From Amycolatopsis endophytica (GTDB lineage: Bacteria > Actinomycetota > Actinomycetes > Mycobacteriales > Pseudonocardiaceae), in the NCBI RefSeq assembly GCF_013410405.1, contig NZ_JACCFK010000002.1, positions 1,860,001-1,924,000 of the forward strand: a stretch of DNA of 64,000 nucleotides, written 5' to 3'. Shown here piece by piece: positions 42,347-49,369 of this stretch. How positions within the stretch are numbered: position 1 is the first letter of the stretch; each line of letters starts with the position of its first letter. Both the position numbers and the translations under genes were made by a program. A model generated the notes under the pieces. That model made no database searches. It was not told where the DNA came from and saw only the letters and a list, made by a program, of their open reading frames with translations.

Positions 42347-43223
42347 GGACGCGACCGCCGAGCCGGACGCGGCGGCGGTCGAAGCCGGCCTCGACGCGCT
42401 CGACACCCCGGTCACGACGGCGAAGCCGCCGAGCGGCTGGCGCCGGTTCACCCGCTCGGTGCTGCCGCCCGTGGCGTTCCTGGTGCTGGTCGTCGCGGTG
42501 TGGCAGGCGCTGTGGGCGGCGGCGTTCTGGCCGGAATACCAGCTGCCCGCGCCGCTGGCGGTCGGGACCGAGCTGTGGAACCTGCTGAGCAGCGGTGACG
42601 CGTTCGGGTTCGTGTGGACGTCGGTGCACCGCGCGGTGCTCGGGTTCCTCATCGCGATCGTGATCGCGACACCGCTGGGCCTGCTGGTCGCGAAGGTGAA
42701 GCTGGTGCGGGCCGGGATCGGGCCGTTCCTGTCCGGCCTGCAGAGCCTGCCGTCGGTGGCGTGGGTGCCGGCGGCCGTGTTGTGGTTCGGCGTCGAACCC
42801 ACCGCGATGTACGTCGTGCTGCTGCTGGGCAGCGTGCCGTCGATCGCGAACGGCCTGGTGTCGGGCATCGACCAGATCCCGCCGATCCTGCCGCGCGTGG
42901 GCAAGGTGCTGGGCGCCGGGCGGCTGGCCACGGCGCGGCACATCCTGCTGCCCGCGGCCCTGCCCGGGTACCTCGCCGGTCTCAAGCAGGGCTGGGCGTT
43001 CTCGTGGCGCTCGCTGATGGCCGCCGAGATCATCGCGACCTCGCCGCTGCTGGGCAAGGGCCTGGGCGCCTATCTCGACGACGGCCGGTTCCTCAACGAC
43101 ATGTCGACCGTCATTTCGGCGATCGTGCTGATCCTGCTGGTCGGTGTCGGCATCGAGCTGCTGGTGTTCCGGCCGCTGGAGCGGGCCGTGCTGCGGGCTC
43201 GCGGGCTGAGCGGGGCGCTGTGA
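42333..43223 (+). CDS. Sulfonate-type ABC transporter permease
   Basis: A 296-residue permease of the SsuC/TauC type with about six helices (VLPPVAFLVLVVAVWQALWA first) preceded by a 48-residue cytoplasmic, Asp/Glu-rich N-terminus. The coupling loop is in LPRVGKVLGAGRLATARHIL with LPAALPGYLAGLKQG. The C-terminal LLVGVGIELLVFRPLERAVL is a family hallmark. It overlaps the ATPase gene by 14 bases and its TGA overlaps the chelatase GTG (GTGA), so all are translated together. Confidence 0.93.
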   Translation: MPQLEDATAEPDAAAVEAGLDALDTPVTTAKPPSGWRRFTRSVLPPVAFLVLVVAVWQALWAAAFWPEYQLPAPLAVGTELWNLLSSGDAFGFVWTSVHRAVLGFLIAIVIATPLGLLVAKVKLVRAGIGPFLSGLQSLPSVAWVPAAVLWFGVEPTAMYVVLLLGSVPSIANGLVSGIDQIPPILPRVGKVLGAGRLATARHILLPAALPGYLAGLKQGWAFSWRSLMAAEIIATSPLLGKGLGAYLDDGRFLNDMSTVISAIVLILLVGVGIELLVFRPLERAVLRARGLSGAL

Positions 43224-43939
43224 TCCCGCTCGTCGCCGTCGCGCACGGGAGCCGGGACCCGCGCTCCGCGGCGACCGTGCGGGCGCTGGCGCGCCGGGTT
43301 TCGGCCGCGGCTCCGGAGCTGGACGTGCGGGTGTCGTTCCTGGACCTGTCCGAGCCGCTGGTGACCGACGTGCTGCGGGATCTGGTGCGGGAGGGGCACC
43401 GGTCGGCCGTGGTGGTGCCGTTGCTGCTGGGGAGCGCCTTCCACGCTCGCGTCGACCTGCCCGCGTTGGTGGCGCAGGTGCCGGGGTTGCGGGTGACGAT
43501 CGCGGACGTGCTGGGGGCGGCGCTGTCGGACGTCGCGTTCGACCGGCTCGCCGCCGTCGCCGATGTGGACGATCCTTCGCTGGGTGTCGTACTGGCCGCG
43601 GTCGGTTCGTCGCGTGCGGCGGCGAACGAGGCTGTCGCTTCGCTGGCTCGCTCGTGGCAGGCGCGGCACGGTTTCCGCGCGGTGGCGGCGTTCGCGAGCG
43701 CCGCGAAGCCGGATGTGCCCGCGGCGATGGCGAAACTGCGCGCCCGTGGTGCGCGGCGGATCGGCGTGGCGTCGTGGTTCCTGGCGCCCGGGTTGCTGCC
43801 GGACCGCATCGCTTCGCAGGCGCGCGCGGTCGATCCTTCGGTGGCACTGGCCGCGCCGTTGGCCGACGATCCGCGCGTGGCGGAGCTGGTGCTGGAGCGG
43901 TACGCCACCGCGTTGGCCGGTGCCGTCCGGTCTGCTTGA
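43220..43939 (+). CDS. Sirohydrochlorin chelatase-like protein (CbiX family)
   Basis: A 239-residue protein with two CbiX-type half-domains. The first has VAVAHGSRDPRSAATVRALA (HGSR motif, with the metal-inserting histidine) and the second histidine in GSAFHARVDLPALVAQVPGL; the second half has VLAAVGSSRAAANEAVASLA and ASWFLAPGLLPDRI. CbiX/SirB enzymes insert Fe or Co into sirohydrochlorin. In this operon, with a siroheme-containing sulfite reductase seven genes upstream, ferrochelation to siroheme is the logical role. The GTG start overlaps the permease stop by four bases. Confidence 0.88.
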   Translation: MIPLVAVAHGSRDPRSAATVRALARRVSAAAPELDVRVSFLDLSEPLVTDVLRDLVREGHRSAVVVPLLLGSAFHARVDLPALVAQVPGLRVTIADVLGAALSDVAFDRLAAVADVDDPSLGVVLAAVGSSRAAANEAVASLARSWQARHGFRAVAAFASAAKPDVPAAMAKLRARGARRIGVASWFLAPGLLPDRIASQARAVDPSVALAAPLADDPRVAELVLERYATALAGAVRSA

Positions 43940-43956
43940 GCCGTACCGTGGAGGGT

Positions 43957-44832
43957 ATGAAGATCCGGTTCGGTGTCGGGCTCGGGGCGGAGACGCCGCC
44001 GGGTGAGCTGTCGGGGATCGTGGACCGCCTGGAGGCCGCCGGGGTCGACTCGGTGTGGTTCTCGGAGCAGGTGTATTCGGACGCGGTCGACCCGTTCATC
44101 GGGATGGCGCACGCGCTTTCGCGGACTTCGTCGTTGAAGGCGGGCACGTCGGTCGCCGTGTTGCCGGGCCGCCATCCGGTGCTGGTGGCGAAGCAGATCG
44201 CGTCACTGGCCGCGCTGGCGCCGAAGCGGGTGCTGCCGGTGTTCGGCCTCCGCCCGGCGCGCCGCACCGAGTGGGCCCTGTTCGACGTCCCGGCCGGCGC
44301 GCGGGCCGCGGTGTTCGACGAGTCGCTGCGACTGTTGCGTTCGGCACTCAGCGGGGGCGGCGATTTCACCGGCGAGTTCTGGAAACTGGACGACGTGCGA
44401 CCGGGACCGGTGCCGCCCCGGGTGGATTTGTGGCTCGGCGGCAGCGCCCCCGCGGCGTTGGAGAGGATCGGCCGGTTCGCCGACGGCTGGCTGGGAAGCT
44501 TCCTGTCCCCCACGGACGCCCGCGACGCCCGGTTGACGATCGAGGCCGCCGCGGCCTCCGCGGGCCGCGAGATCGAGGACGACCACTACGGGATGAGCCT
44601 GATCCTCAGTGAGAACGGCATCACGCCAGAGCTGGCGGCGGCCGCCCGCGCCCGCCGCCCGGACACCCCGCCCTCGGAGGTGATCGCGGGAAGCTGGCCG
44701 GAACTGCACCGCTTGATCGACGGGCACCTGGCGGCCGGGTTGACGAAGTTCGTGATCTACCACCGGGGTGACGCGTCTTTCGACGCCTTCCTGGACCGGT
44801 TCGTGTCAGAGTTGGTGCCGCGGCAGAACTGA
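43957..44832 (+). CDS. LLM-class (luciferase-like) F420/flavin-dependent oxidoreductase
   Basis: A 291-residue luciferase-like TIM-barrel protein (MKIRFGVGLGAETPPGELSG, VAVLPGRHPVLVAKQIASLA, PPRVDLWLGGSAPAALERIG, FADGWLGSF). These motifs fit actinobacterial F420-dependent subfamilies better than alkanesulfonate monooxygenase SsuD. It begins 17 bases after the chelatase and probably shares the transcript. A desulfonating role next to the sulfonate importer is tempting but unproven. GGAGGGT lies directly before the ATG. It ends two bases from the convergent lipoprotein array. Confidence 0.82.
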   Translation: MKIRFGVGLGAETPPGELSGIVDRLEAAGVDSVWFSEQVYSDAVDPFIGMAHALSRTSSLKAGTSVAVLPGRHPVLVAKQIASLAALAPKRVLPVFGLRPARRTEWALFDVPAGARAAVFDESLRLLRSALSGGGDFTGEFWKLDDVRPGPVPPRVDLWLGGSAPAALERIGRFADGWLGSFLSPTDARDARLTIEAAAASAGREIEDDHYGMSLILSENGITPELAAAARARRPDTPPSEVIAGSWPELHRLIDGHLAAGLTKFVIYHRGDASFDAFLDRFVSELVPRQN

Positions 44833-44833
44833 G

Positions 44834-45250
44834 TCACCGGGGAAGCAGAGGTTCGAGCTTCTCGGCGAAAGCCTGGGCATCCACGCAAGCCTGCGGATCG
44901 CGCGGACCGGTTGCCAGCGCCACCTGCACCATCGCCCGAGCATGCTCACCAACCTCCACCGCGATCGCACACCCACCCAAGGGAATGTCGGCTTTCATGG
45001 CTTGACGTCCGTTGACCGAAGTGTTCGCCACGGCGTCGTTGGTCTTGTTCTCTCCTGGGTTGAACCCCTGCCCGGCGACGAGCTGATCGAGGACCTGGCA
45101 AGCGTTGAGGCCCGCGAACACATCGGCCCCCGTGCTTGGAACAGGAGCCGGCGACGCCGTGCCTGACACGGTAGTGGCGCAAGCCGCCGTAACCAGCGCG
45201 ACGGACGCAGCACCTACGACTGCCCGGACGATGCGAACGATAATGATCAC
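44834..45250 (-). CDS. DUF3558-type lipoprotein, copy A (in-frame internal deletion)
   Basis: The leftmost, last-transcribed member of the lipoprotein array, 138 residues. It has the family signal peptide with lipobox (VALVTAAC), the conserved VFAGLNACQVLDQLVAGQGF, GGCAIAVEVGEHARAMVQVA and the end CVDAQAFAEKLEPLLPR. Compared with the copy at 48.8-49.3 kb it lacks 31 residues between NPGENK and TNDAVANTSVNG, an exact 93-base in-frame deletion that removes the second conserved cysteine (NEC) and the YGLALDPVQGL motif. With three of four conserved cysteines left, one disulfide is probably lost and function is doubtful. Confidence 0.85.
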   Translation of the reverse strand: MIIIVRIVRAVVGAASVALVTAACATTVSGTASPAPVPSTGADVFAGLNACQVLDQLVAGQGFNPGENKTNDAVANTSVNGRQAMKADIPLGGCAIAVEVGEHARAMVQVALATGPRDPQACVDAQAFAEKLEPLLPR

Positions 45251-45323
45251 CGAATTTTATCGAACCTCGGGAAGGAGCGGTAACTGGCTCACCGTGGCAG
45301 CAAAGGCTCAAGCTTCTCAGCGA
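45243..45323. repeat. 81-bp perfect direct repeat, left copy
   Basis: Identical to 49289-49369. It spans the start of lipoprotein copy A, the AT-rich spacer with GAATTTTATCGAAC, and the end of copy B. The similarity continues beyond the perfect block into copy A with scattered differences. Confidence 0.95.
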
Positions 45324-45801
45324 GCGCTTGAGCGTCGACGCAGGCCTGCGGGTCATGCGGCCCCGAAATCAGCGACACCTGCACCATTGCGCGAGCGTGC
45401 TCACCGACCTCGATCACGATCGCGCACCCGCCCAACGGAATCGGCGCCTGCAGCGCAGCACGTCCATTGACCGAGGTCTCCACGACACCCTCGGTGGTTT
45501 CGGCGTACTCACGAAGCCCCTGAACCGGGTCCAGCGCAAGCCCGTACGTGCCGAACTCGTGCTTCAAAACATCACACTCGTTGCGCCGACTGATGTTCTC
45601 GCCGGGGCCGAACCCCTGACCGGCGGTGAGCTGCTCAAGGACTCGACAAGCATTGAGGTTCGCGAAAACATCAGCACTTCCCGTGCTCGAGGCAGGAGCT
45701 GGCGACGCCGTGCCTGACACGGTGGTAGTGCAGGCGGTCATAGCCATTGTCAAAGCCGCCATCGCTGCGGCGACCTGGACGATGCGAACGTTGATGGTCA
45801 C
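45289..45801 (-). CDS. DUF3558-type lipoprotein, copy B
   Basis: A full-length array member of 170 residues. The signal peptide ends in lipobox TMAMTAC; a Thr/Ser/Pro linker (TTTVSGTASPAPASSTGSA) leads to the conserved domain: VFANLNACRVLEQLTAGQGF, ISRRNECDVLKHEFGTYGLA, LDPVQGLREYAETTEGVVET, GGCAIVIEVGEHARAMVQVS and CVDAQALAEKLEPLLPR. The four cysteines (NAC, NEC, GGC, QAC) are intact and would form two disulfides outside the membrane. The GTG start overlaps the stop of the truncated helical-protein gene (GTGA), showing the original coupling of the two gene types. Function unknown. Confidence 0.9.
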   Translation of the reverse strand: MTINVRIVQVAAAMAALTMAMTACTTTVSGTASPAPASSTGSADVFANLNACRVLEQLTAGQGFGPGENISRRNECDVLKHEFGTYGLALDPVQGLREYAETTEGVVETSVNGRAALQAPIPLGGCAIVIEVGEHARAMVQVSLISGPHDPQACVDAQALAEKLEPLLPR

Positions 45802-46037
45802 CGGTCCTGATCCTTGAGGGTGTTGAGAACCTCGGTCGCCGCCTCATCCGAGGCGTCATATTTGCTGATCGCGATCTCGATAGCCTCCCGAAGGCTTTCG
45901 AGCATGTCTTCAGCCGCGAGGAACACCCGGACGAGGGACTGATCATCCGAATCCATCGCGACGAGAAAATGCGCCGCTGCTTTCTGGGCGTATTCATCGT
46001 TACCGAACTTGGGAGCGCGCCGCAAGCGGTCGATGCG
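45798..46037 (-). pseudogene. Truncated helical-protein gene, chimera with a lipoprotein start
   Basis: Encodes only the C-terminal part (RIDRLRRAPKFGNDEYAQKA, then FLVAMDSDDQSLVRVFLAAE, ISKYDASDEAATEVLNTLKD) of the protein intact at 49.85-50.36 kb. Just upstream the DNA carries the beginning of another lipoprotein (MIVVRVLAGV, GTG at 46066 overlapping the copy C stop), but the two parts are joined out of frame near 46037. The reading frame of the fragment continues rightward without a family start codon. It looks like the product of a recombination that deleted the lipoprotein body and the 5' half of the helical gene. Confidence 0.75.
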
Positions 46038-46206
46038 ACTCCGGCGAGTACTCGAACGACGATCACTGCCCCTCGGGAAGCAGAGGTTCGAGCTTCTCGG
46101 CGAAAGCCTGGGCATCCACGCAAGCCCGCGGATCGCGCGGGCCGGTTGCCAGCGCCACCTGCACCATCGCCCGAGCATGCGCACCAACCTCGATCGCGAT
46201 CGCGCA
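46038..46206. repeat. 169-bp perfect direct repeat, left copy
   Basis: Identical base for base to 48755-48923. It covers the 3' end of lipoprotein copy C and the 5' start of a lost lipoprotein (MIVVRVLAGV). Identity without a single change across third codon positions indicates a very recent duplication or gene conversion. Confidence 0.95.
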
Positions 46207-46584
46207 CCCACCCAGGGGAATGTCGGCTTGCATGGCTTGACGTCCGTTGACCGTGGCGTTCACCAGGCCCTCACTTGTCTCGGCGAACTCGCGAAGCCCC
46301 TGCACAGGATCCAACGCCAACCCATACGTCGACACCCCAGGCTTCGTCGCATCACACTCGTTGCGACGGCTGATGTTCTCACCCGGATCGAACCCTTCCC
46401 CAGCCACCAGCTGATCGAGAACCTGGCAAGCGTTGAGGCCTGCGAACACATCGGCCCCCGTGCTTGGAACAGGAGCCGGCGACGCCGTGCCTGACACGGT
46501 AGTGGCGCAAGCCGCCGTAACCAGCGCGACAGACGCAGCACCTACGACTGCCCCCGACGATGCGAACGATAACGATAACCGCAT
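46063..46584 (-). CDS. DUF3558-type lipoprotein, copy C
   Basis: A full-length lipoprotein of 173 residues with lipobox VALVTAAC, VFAGLNACQVLDQLVAGEGF, ISRRNECDATKPGVSTYGLA, LDPVQGLREFAETSEGLVNA and GGCAIAIEVGAHARAMVQVA. It ends LLPEGQ instead of LLPR. The ATG at 46584 is chosen because the extension to 46710 lacks family likeness and CAGGAGATG places AGGAG at the start. Its last 144 bases and the 25 beyond are identical to the copy at 48.8 kb (169 bp), so the two have exchanged sequence recently. All four cysteines are present. Confidence 0.9.
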   Translation of the reverse strand: MRLSLSFASSGAVVGAASVALVTAACATTVSGTASPAPVPSTGADVFAGLNACQVLDQLVAGEGFDPGENISRRNECDATKPGVSTYGLALDPVQGLREFAETSEGLVNATVNGRQAMQADIPLGGCAIAIEVGAHARAMVQVALATGPRDPRACVDAQAFAEKLEPLLPEGQ

Positions 46585-46649
46585 CTCCTGATCCTCGAAA
46601 GTACTCGAATCTCGTCCAAGCCCGGTTCTGCATCTGCAGCGACCGAGCT

Positions 46650-47156
46650 TCACTGAACCTCGGGAAGGAGCGGTTCGAGCTTCTCCGCGAGCGCCTGAGC
46701 GTCCGGACAAGCCTGAGCAGCATCACTGGTGCGCGACATCGTCACCGTGACCATCGCGCGAGCATGTTCCGCCACCTCGACGGCGACGGAGCATCCCGTC
46801 GAGGAGAAGCTGGCACGCATGGCGTCACGGCCATTGACCGAGATGTCGACTACGCCGGTATTCGCGGCGGCAAACTCGGAAAGCCCCTGTACGGGGTCCA
46901 ATGCCAGGCCATACGACCCGTACTCGGGCTTGAGGACATCGCATTCGTTACGCTTGCTGATGTTCTCACCGGGCCCGAACCCTTCCCCCGCGGTCAGCTG
47001 CTCCAAGACCTGACAGGCTTGGAGACCGGCGAACACATCAGTACTCGCCGGACTCGATGTCACGACAGGCGATGGCGTGCCCGCAACCGTGCTGGTGCAG
47101 GCGGTCAAGGTCAAAATCAGGTAGGCAACTCCGGCGAGCGCTCGCATGACGATCAC
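46650..47156 (-). CDS. DUF3558-type lipoprotein, copy D (most divergent)
   Basis: A 168-residue lipoprotein (lipobox ILTLTAC) with VFAGLQACQVLEQLTAGEGF, ISKRNECDVLKPEYGSYGLA, LDPVQGLSEFAAANTGVVDI, STGCSVAVEVAEHARAMVTV and the end ALAEKLEPLLPEVQ. It differs from its neighbours in the segment before the third cysteine (MRASFSSTGCS instead of QADIPLGGCA) and in TMSRTSDAAQACPDAQ, so it seems to have diverged earlier. The GTG start overlaps the stop of copy E (GTGA), coupling the two. Four cysteines are retained. Confidence 0.88.
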   Translation of the reverse strand: MIVMRALAGVAYLILTLTACTSTVAGTPSPVVTSSPASTDVFAGLQACQVLEQLTAGEGFGPGENISKRNECDVLKPEYGSYGLALDPVQGLSEFAAANTGVVDISVNGRDAMRASFSSTGCSVAVEVAEHARAMVTVTMSRTSDAAQACPDAQALAEKLEPLLPEVQ

Positions 47157-47680
47157 CGCCCACTGGGAAGGAGCGGCTCAAGCTTCTCGGCGAGAGCCTG
47201 AGCGTCCACGCAAGCCTGCGGATCGCGGGGGCCGGTCGACAAGGTTACGAGCACCAACGCGCGGGCATGCTCGCCGGCTTCGGCTGCGATCGCGCATCCA
47301 CCGGTCGGGATGTCTGCTTTCATGGCAGCGCGTCCCTTGACCATGAGGTCCACCACGGCCTTGTTCGTCGGGGCGAACTCGCTGAGCCCCTGCGCAGGAT
47401 CCAGCGCCAGGCTGTTCCCCGAAACTCCCGGCTTGGACGCACCGCACTCGTTGCGCCTGGTCTTGTTCACGCCCGGTTCGTATCCCTGTCCGGCATTGAG
47501 CTGGTCCAGAGCCTGGCAAGCGTTGAGACCGGCGAGAACGTCGGACGCTGCACTCGAACCCGGTCCGGCGTCCGGGGCGGGCGACGCTGTGCCCTCGACC
47601 GTGCTGGTGCAACCGATCGAAGCCGCCGCAAGACATGACATGCCGATGATGACCGGGGCGGTACGAATTCTGCGGATCAC
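47153..47680 (-). CDS. DUF3558-type lipoprotein, copy E
   Basis: A 175-residue lipoprotein; the signal ends AAASIGC. It has a longer linker (TASPAPDAGPGSSAASD), then VLAGLNACQALDQLNAGQGY, NKTRRNECGASKPGVSGNSL, ALDPAQGLSEFAPTNKAVVD, GGCAIAAEAGEHARALVLVT and CVDAQALAEKLEPLLPSGR. The start is the GTG at 47680 with AGGAAGCCCA before it; the open frame continues to 47839 without likeness. It overlaps copy D by four bases. The distinct central part (GNSLALDPAQ for YGLALDPVQ) marks another older branch of the family. Confidence 0.88.
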   Translation of the reverse strand: MIRRIRTAPVIIGMSCLAAASIGCTSTVEGTASPAPDAGPGSSAASDVLAGLNACQALDQLNAGQGYEPGVNKTRRNECGASKPGVSGNSLALDPAQGLSEFAPTNKAVVDLMVKGRAAMKADIPTGGCAIAAEAGEHARALVLVTLSTGPRDPQACVDAQALAEKLEPLLPSGR

Positions 47681-47762
47681 TGGGCTTCCTGGTCCTTCAT
47701 CTACGTGCCCCCTACGCAGGCGCGTGCCTGTCTCTGCATCCACGCCCAGTGACTCAACTGAC

Positions 47763-48275
47763 TCACCGCGGAAGCAAAGGCTCAAGCTTCTCAGCGAGCG
47801 CTTGAGCGTCGACACAGGCTTGCGGGTCATCCGGACCACTGATCAGCGCAACCTGCACCATCGCACGAGCGTGTTCGGTCACCTCGATCGCGATCGCACA
47901 CCCGCCGGTGGGGACAGCGGCCTGCAGCGCCTTCCGGCCATTGACCACCGCATCGACCACCTCGGCATTCGCCTCTGCGAACTCGCTGAGCCCCTGCACG
48001 GGATCCAGGGCCAGGCCCCACGCTGCCGATCCGGGCTTCGTCGCACCGCACTCGTTGCGCCGGCTCTTGTTCTCACCCGGGTTGAACCCCTGCCCAGCGG
48101 CCAGCTGGTTGAGGACGTCACAAGCGTTGAGGCCAGCGAACACATCAGTGTTCACCGCGCTCGATGTGGAGGCTGGCGACGGTGCACCCGCCACCGTGGT
48201 GGTGCAGGCGGCGGTGATCAGTGCAAGACACGCAGCGCCTGTCAAGATCCGCACGATGCGAACGTTGAGGGTCAC
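47763..48275 (-). CDS. DUF3558-type lipoprotein, copy F
   Basis: A 170-residue lipoprotein (lipobox ALITAAC) with VFAGLNACDVLNQLAAGQGF, NKSRRNECGATKPGSAAWGL, ALDPVQGLSEFAEANAEVVD, GGCAIAIEVTEHARAMVQVA and CVDAQALAEKLEPLLPR. The GTG at 48275 overlaps the stop of the truncated helical-protein gene (GTGA), repeating the helical-protein/lipoprotein module. All four cysteines are present. An 82-base gap separates it from copy E. Confidence 0.9.
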   Translation of the reverse strand: MTLNVRIVRILTGAACLALITAACTTTVAGAPSPASTSSAVNTDVFAGLNACDVLNQLAAGQGFNPGENKSRRNECGATKPGSAAWGLALDPVQGLSEFAEANAEVVDAVVNGRKALQAAVPTGGCAIAIEVTEHARAMVQVALISGPDDPQACVDAQALAEKLEPLLPR

Positions 48276-48712
48276 GGAGTTTCCTGTTCCTTGAATGCGT
48301 TGAGAGCCTCCGACGCCGCTTCCTCCGACGCATTGTACTTGCTGATGGCGATGTCAATCGCCTCACCGAGACTGGTGAGCATTTCCTGAGCAGCGTGGAA
48401 GACCCGGACGAGAGACTGTTCATCCGAATCCATCGCCGCAAGGAAATGCGCGGCCGCTGTCTTCGCGTACTCGTCATTGCCGAATTTCGGCGCTTGCTGC
48501 AGCCGACCGATCCGCAAGCTGAGGTCGATCATTCGCTCCTGCATCTGCGTCACCGCTCTACGCAGGTGTGACCCTGTCTCCTCATCCACCGCCCAGTGGC
48601 CCGCCTTCGCGTCGGCCAGCATGCGCTTCGCGTCGGCCTTCATGGTGTTCAGGGTGTCCTCGCCGCCGAAGATCTGCGCCACCTGATCGACCGCGGGCGC
48701 CTTCGAACCATC
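48272..48712 (-). pseudogene. 5'-truncated helical-protein gene fused out of frame to a lipoprotein signal sequence
   Basis: From about 48712 leftward the frame encodes KAPAVDQVAQIFGGEDTLNT, then the full helical part (GNDEYAKTAAAHFLAAMDSD, VRVFHAAQEMLTSLGEAIDI) to LNAFKEQETP. Compared with the intact copy at 49.85-50.36 kb it lacks the first 28 or so residues. The DNA before it is the signal peptide of a lost lipoprotein (VIVVRVLAGVVCLASTVTAC, GTG at 48783), joined in another frame. An internal ATG at 48643 could still give a 123-residue product. The segment 48540-48705 is identical but for one base to 50108-50273. Confidence 0.75.
48540..48705. repeat. 166-bp near-perfect direct repeat, left copy
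   Basis: Matches 50108-50273 with one mismatch (CCT versus CCC in the middle). It encodes the N-terminal part of the helical protein in the truncated copy. Confidence 0.93.
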
Positions 48713-48754
48713 ACTGTGGTGGCGCAAGCGGTCACGGTCGACGCAAGACAAACA

Positions 48755-48923
48755 ACTCCGGCGAGTACTCGAACGACGATCACTGCCCCTCGGGAAGCAG
48801 AGGTTCGAGCTTCTCGGCGAAAGCCTGGGCATCCACGCAAGCCCGCGGATCGCGCGGGCCGGTTGCCAGCGCCACCTGCACCATCGCCCGAGCATGCGCA
48901 CCAACCTCGATCGCGATCGCGCA
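48755..48923. repeat. 169-bp perfect direct repeat, right copy
   Basis: Partner of 46038-46206. Here it covers the 3' end of the frameshifted lipoprotein copy H and the start of the signal sequence that is fused out of frame to the helical-protein remnant. Recombination between the two copies would delete about 2.7 kb including copies D, E and F. Confidence 0.95.
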
Positions 48924-49296
48924 GCCGCCCAAAGGGCATGTTCGCCTGAAGCGCATCACGCCCGTTGACCGACGTGTTCGCCACGGCGTCGTTGGTCTCG
49001 GTGAACTCCTGGAGCCCCTGCACAGGATCCAACGCCAAACCGTACGTCGACACCCCAGGCTTCGTGGCATTGCATTCATTGCGTCGGCTCTTGTTCTCGC
49101 CCGGGTTGAACCCCTGCCCGGCGACGAGCTGATCGAGGACCTGGCAAGCGTTGAGGCCTGCGAACACATCGGCCCCCGTGCTCGGAACAGGAGCCGGCGA
49201 CGCCGTGCCTGACACGGTAGTGGCGCAAGCCGCCGTAACCAGCGCGACGGACGCAGCACCTACGACTGCCTGAACGATGCGAACGATGATGATCAC
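48780..49296 (-). pseudogene. DUF3558-type lipoprotein, copy H, frameshifted
   Basis: The N-terminal two thirds read normally from 49296: lipobox VALVTAAC, VFAGLNACQVLDQLVAGQGF, NKSRRNECNATKPGVSTYGL, LQEFTETNDAVANTSVNGRD. Near 48925-48940 (the run around CAAAGGGC) one extra base relative to copies A and C shifts the frame. The conserved GGCAIAIEVGAHARAMVQVA and EKLEPLLPEGQ continue in the next frame. Unless this is a sequencing error the protein loses its last two cysteines. Its 3' end is identical over 169 bp to copy C, and the region at its start is identical over 81 bp to the start region of copy A. Confidence 0.8.
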
Positions 49297-49369
49297 CGAA
49301 TTTTATCGAACCTCGGGAAGGAGCGGTAACTGGCTCACCGTGGCAGCAAAGGCTCAAGCTTCTCAGCGA
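49289..49369. repeat. 81-bp perfect direct repeat, right copy
   Basis: Partner of 45243-45323, spanning the start of copy H, the same AT-rich spacer and the end of copy K. The pair brackets about 4 kb of the array, so A-B and H-K are duplicated neighbourhoods. Confidence 0.95.

Noticed and set aside
43957..44832. Alkanesulfonate monooxygenase SsuD
   Set aside because: The position next to a sulfonate importer suggests it, but the protein is only 291 residues and its motifs fit F420-type luciferase-like subfamilies rather than the longer SsuD.
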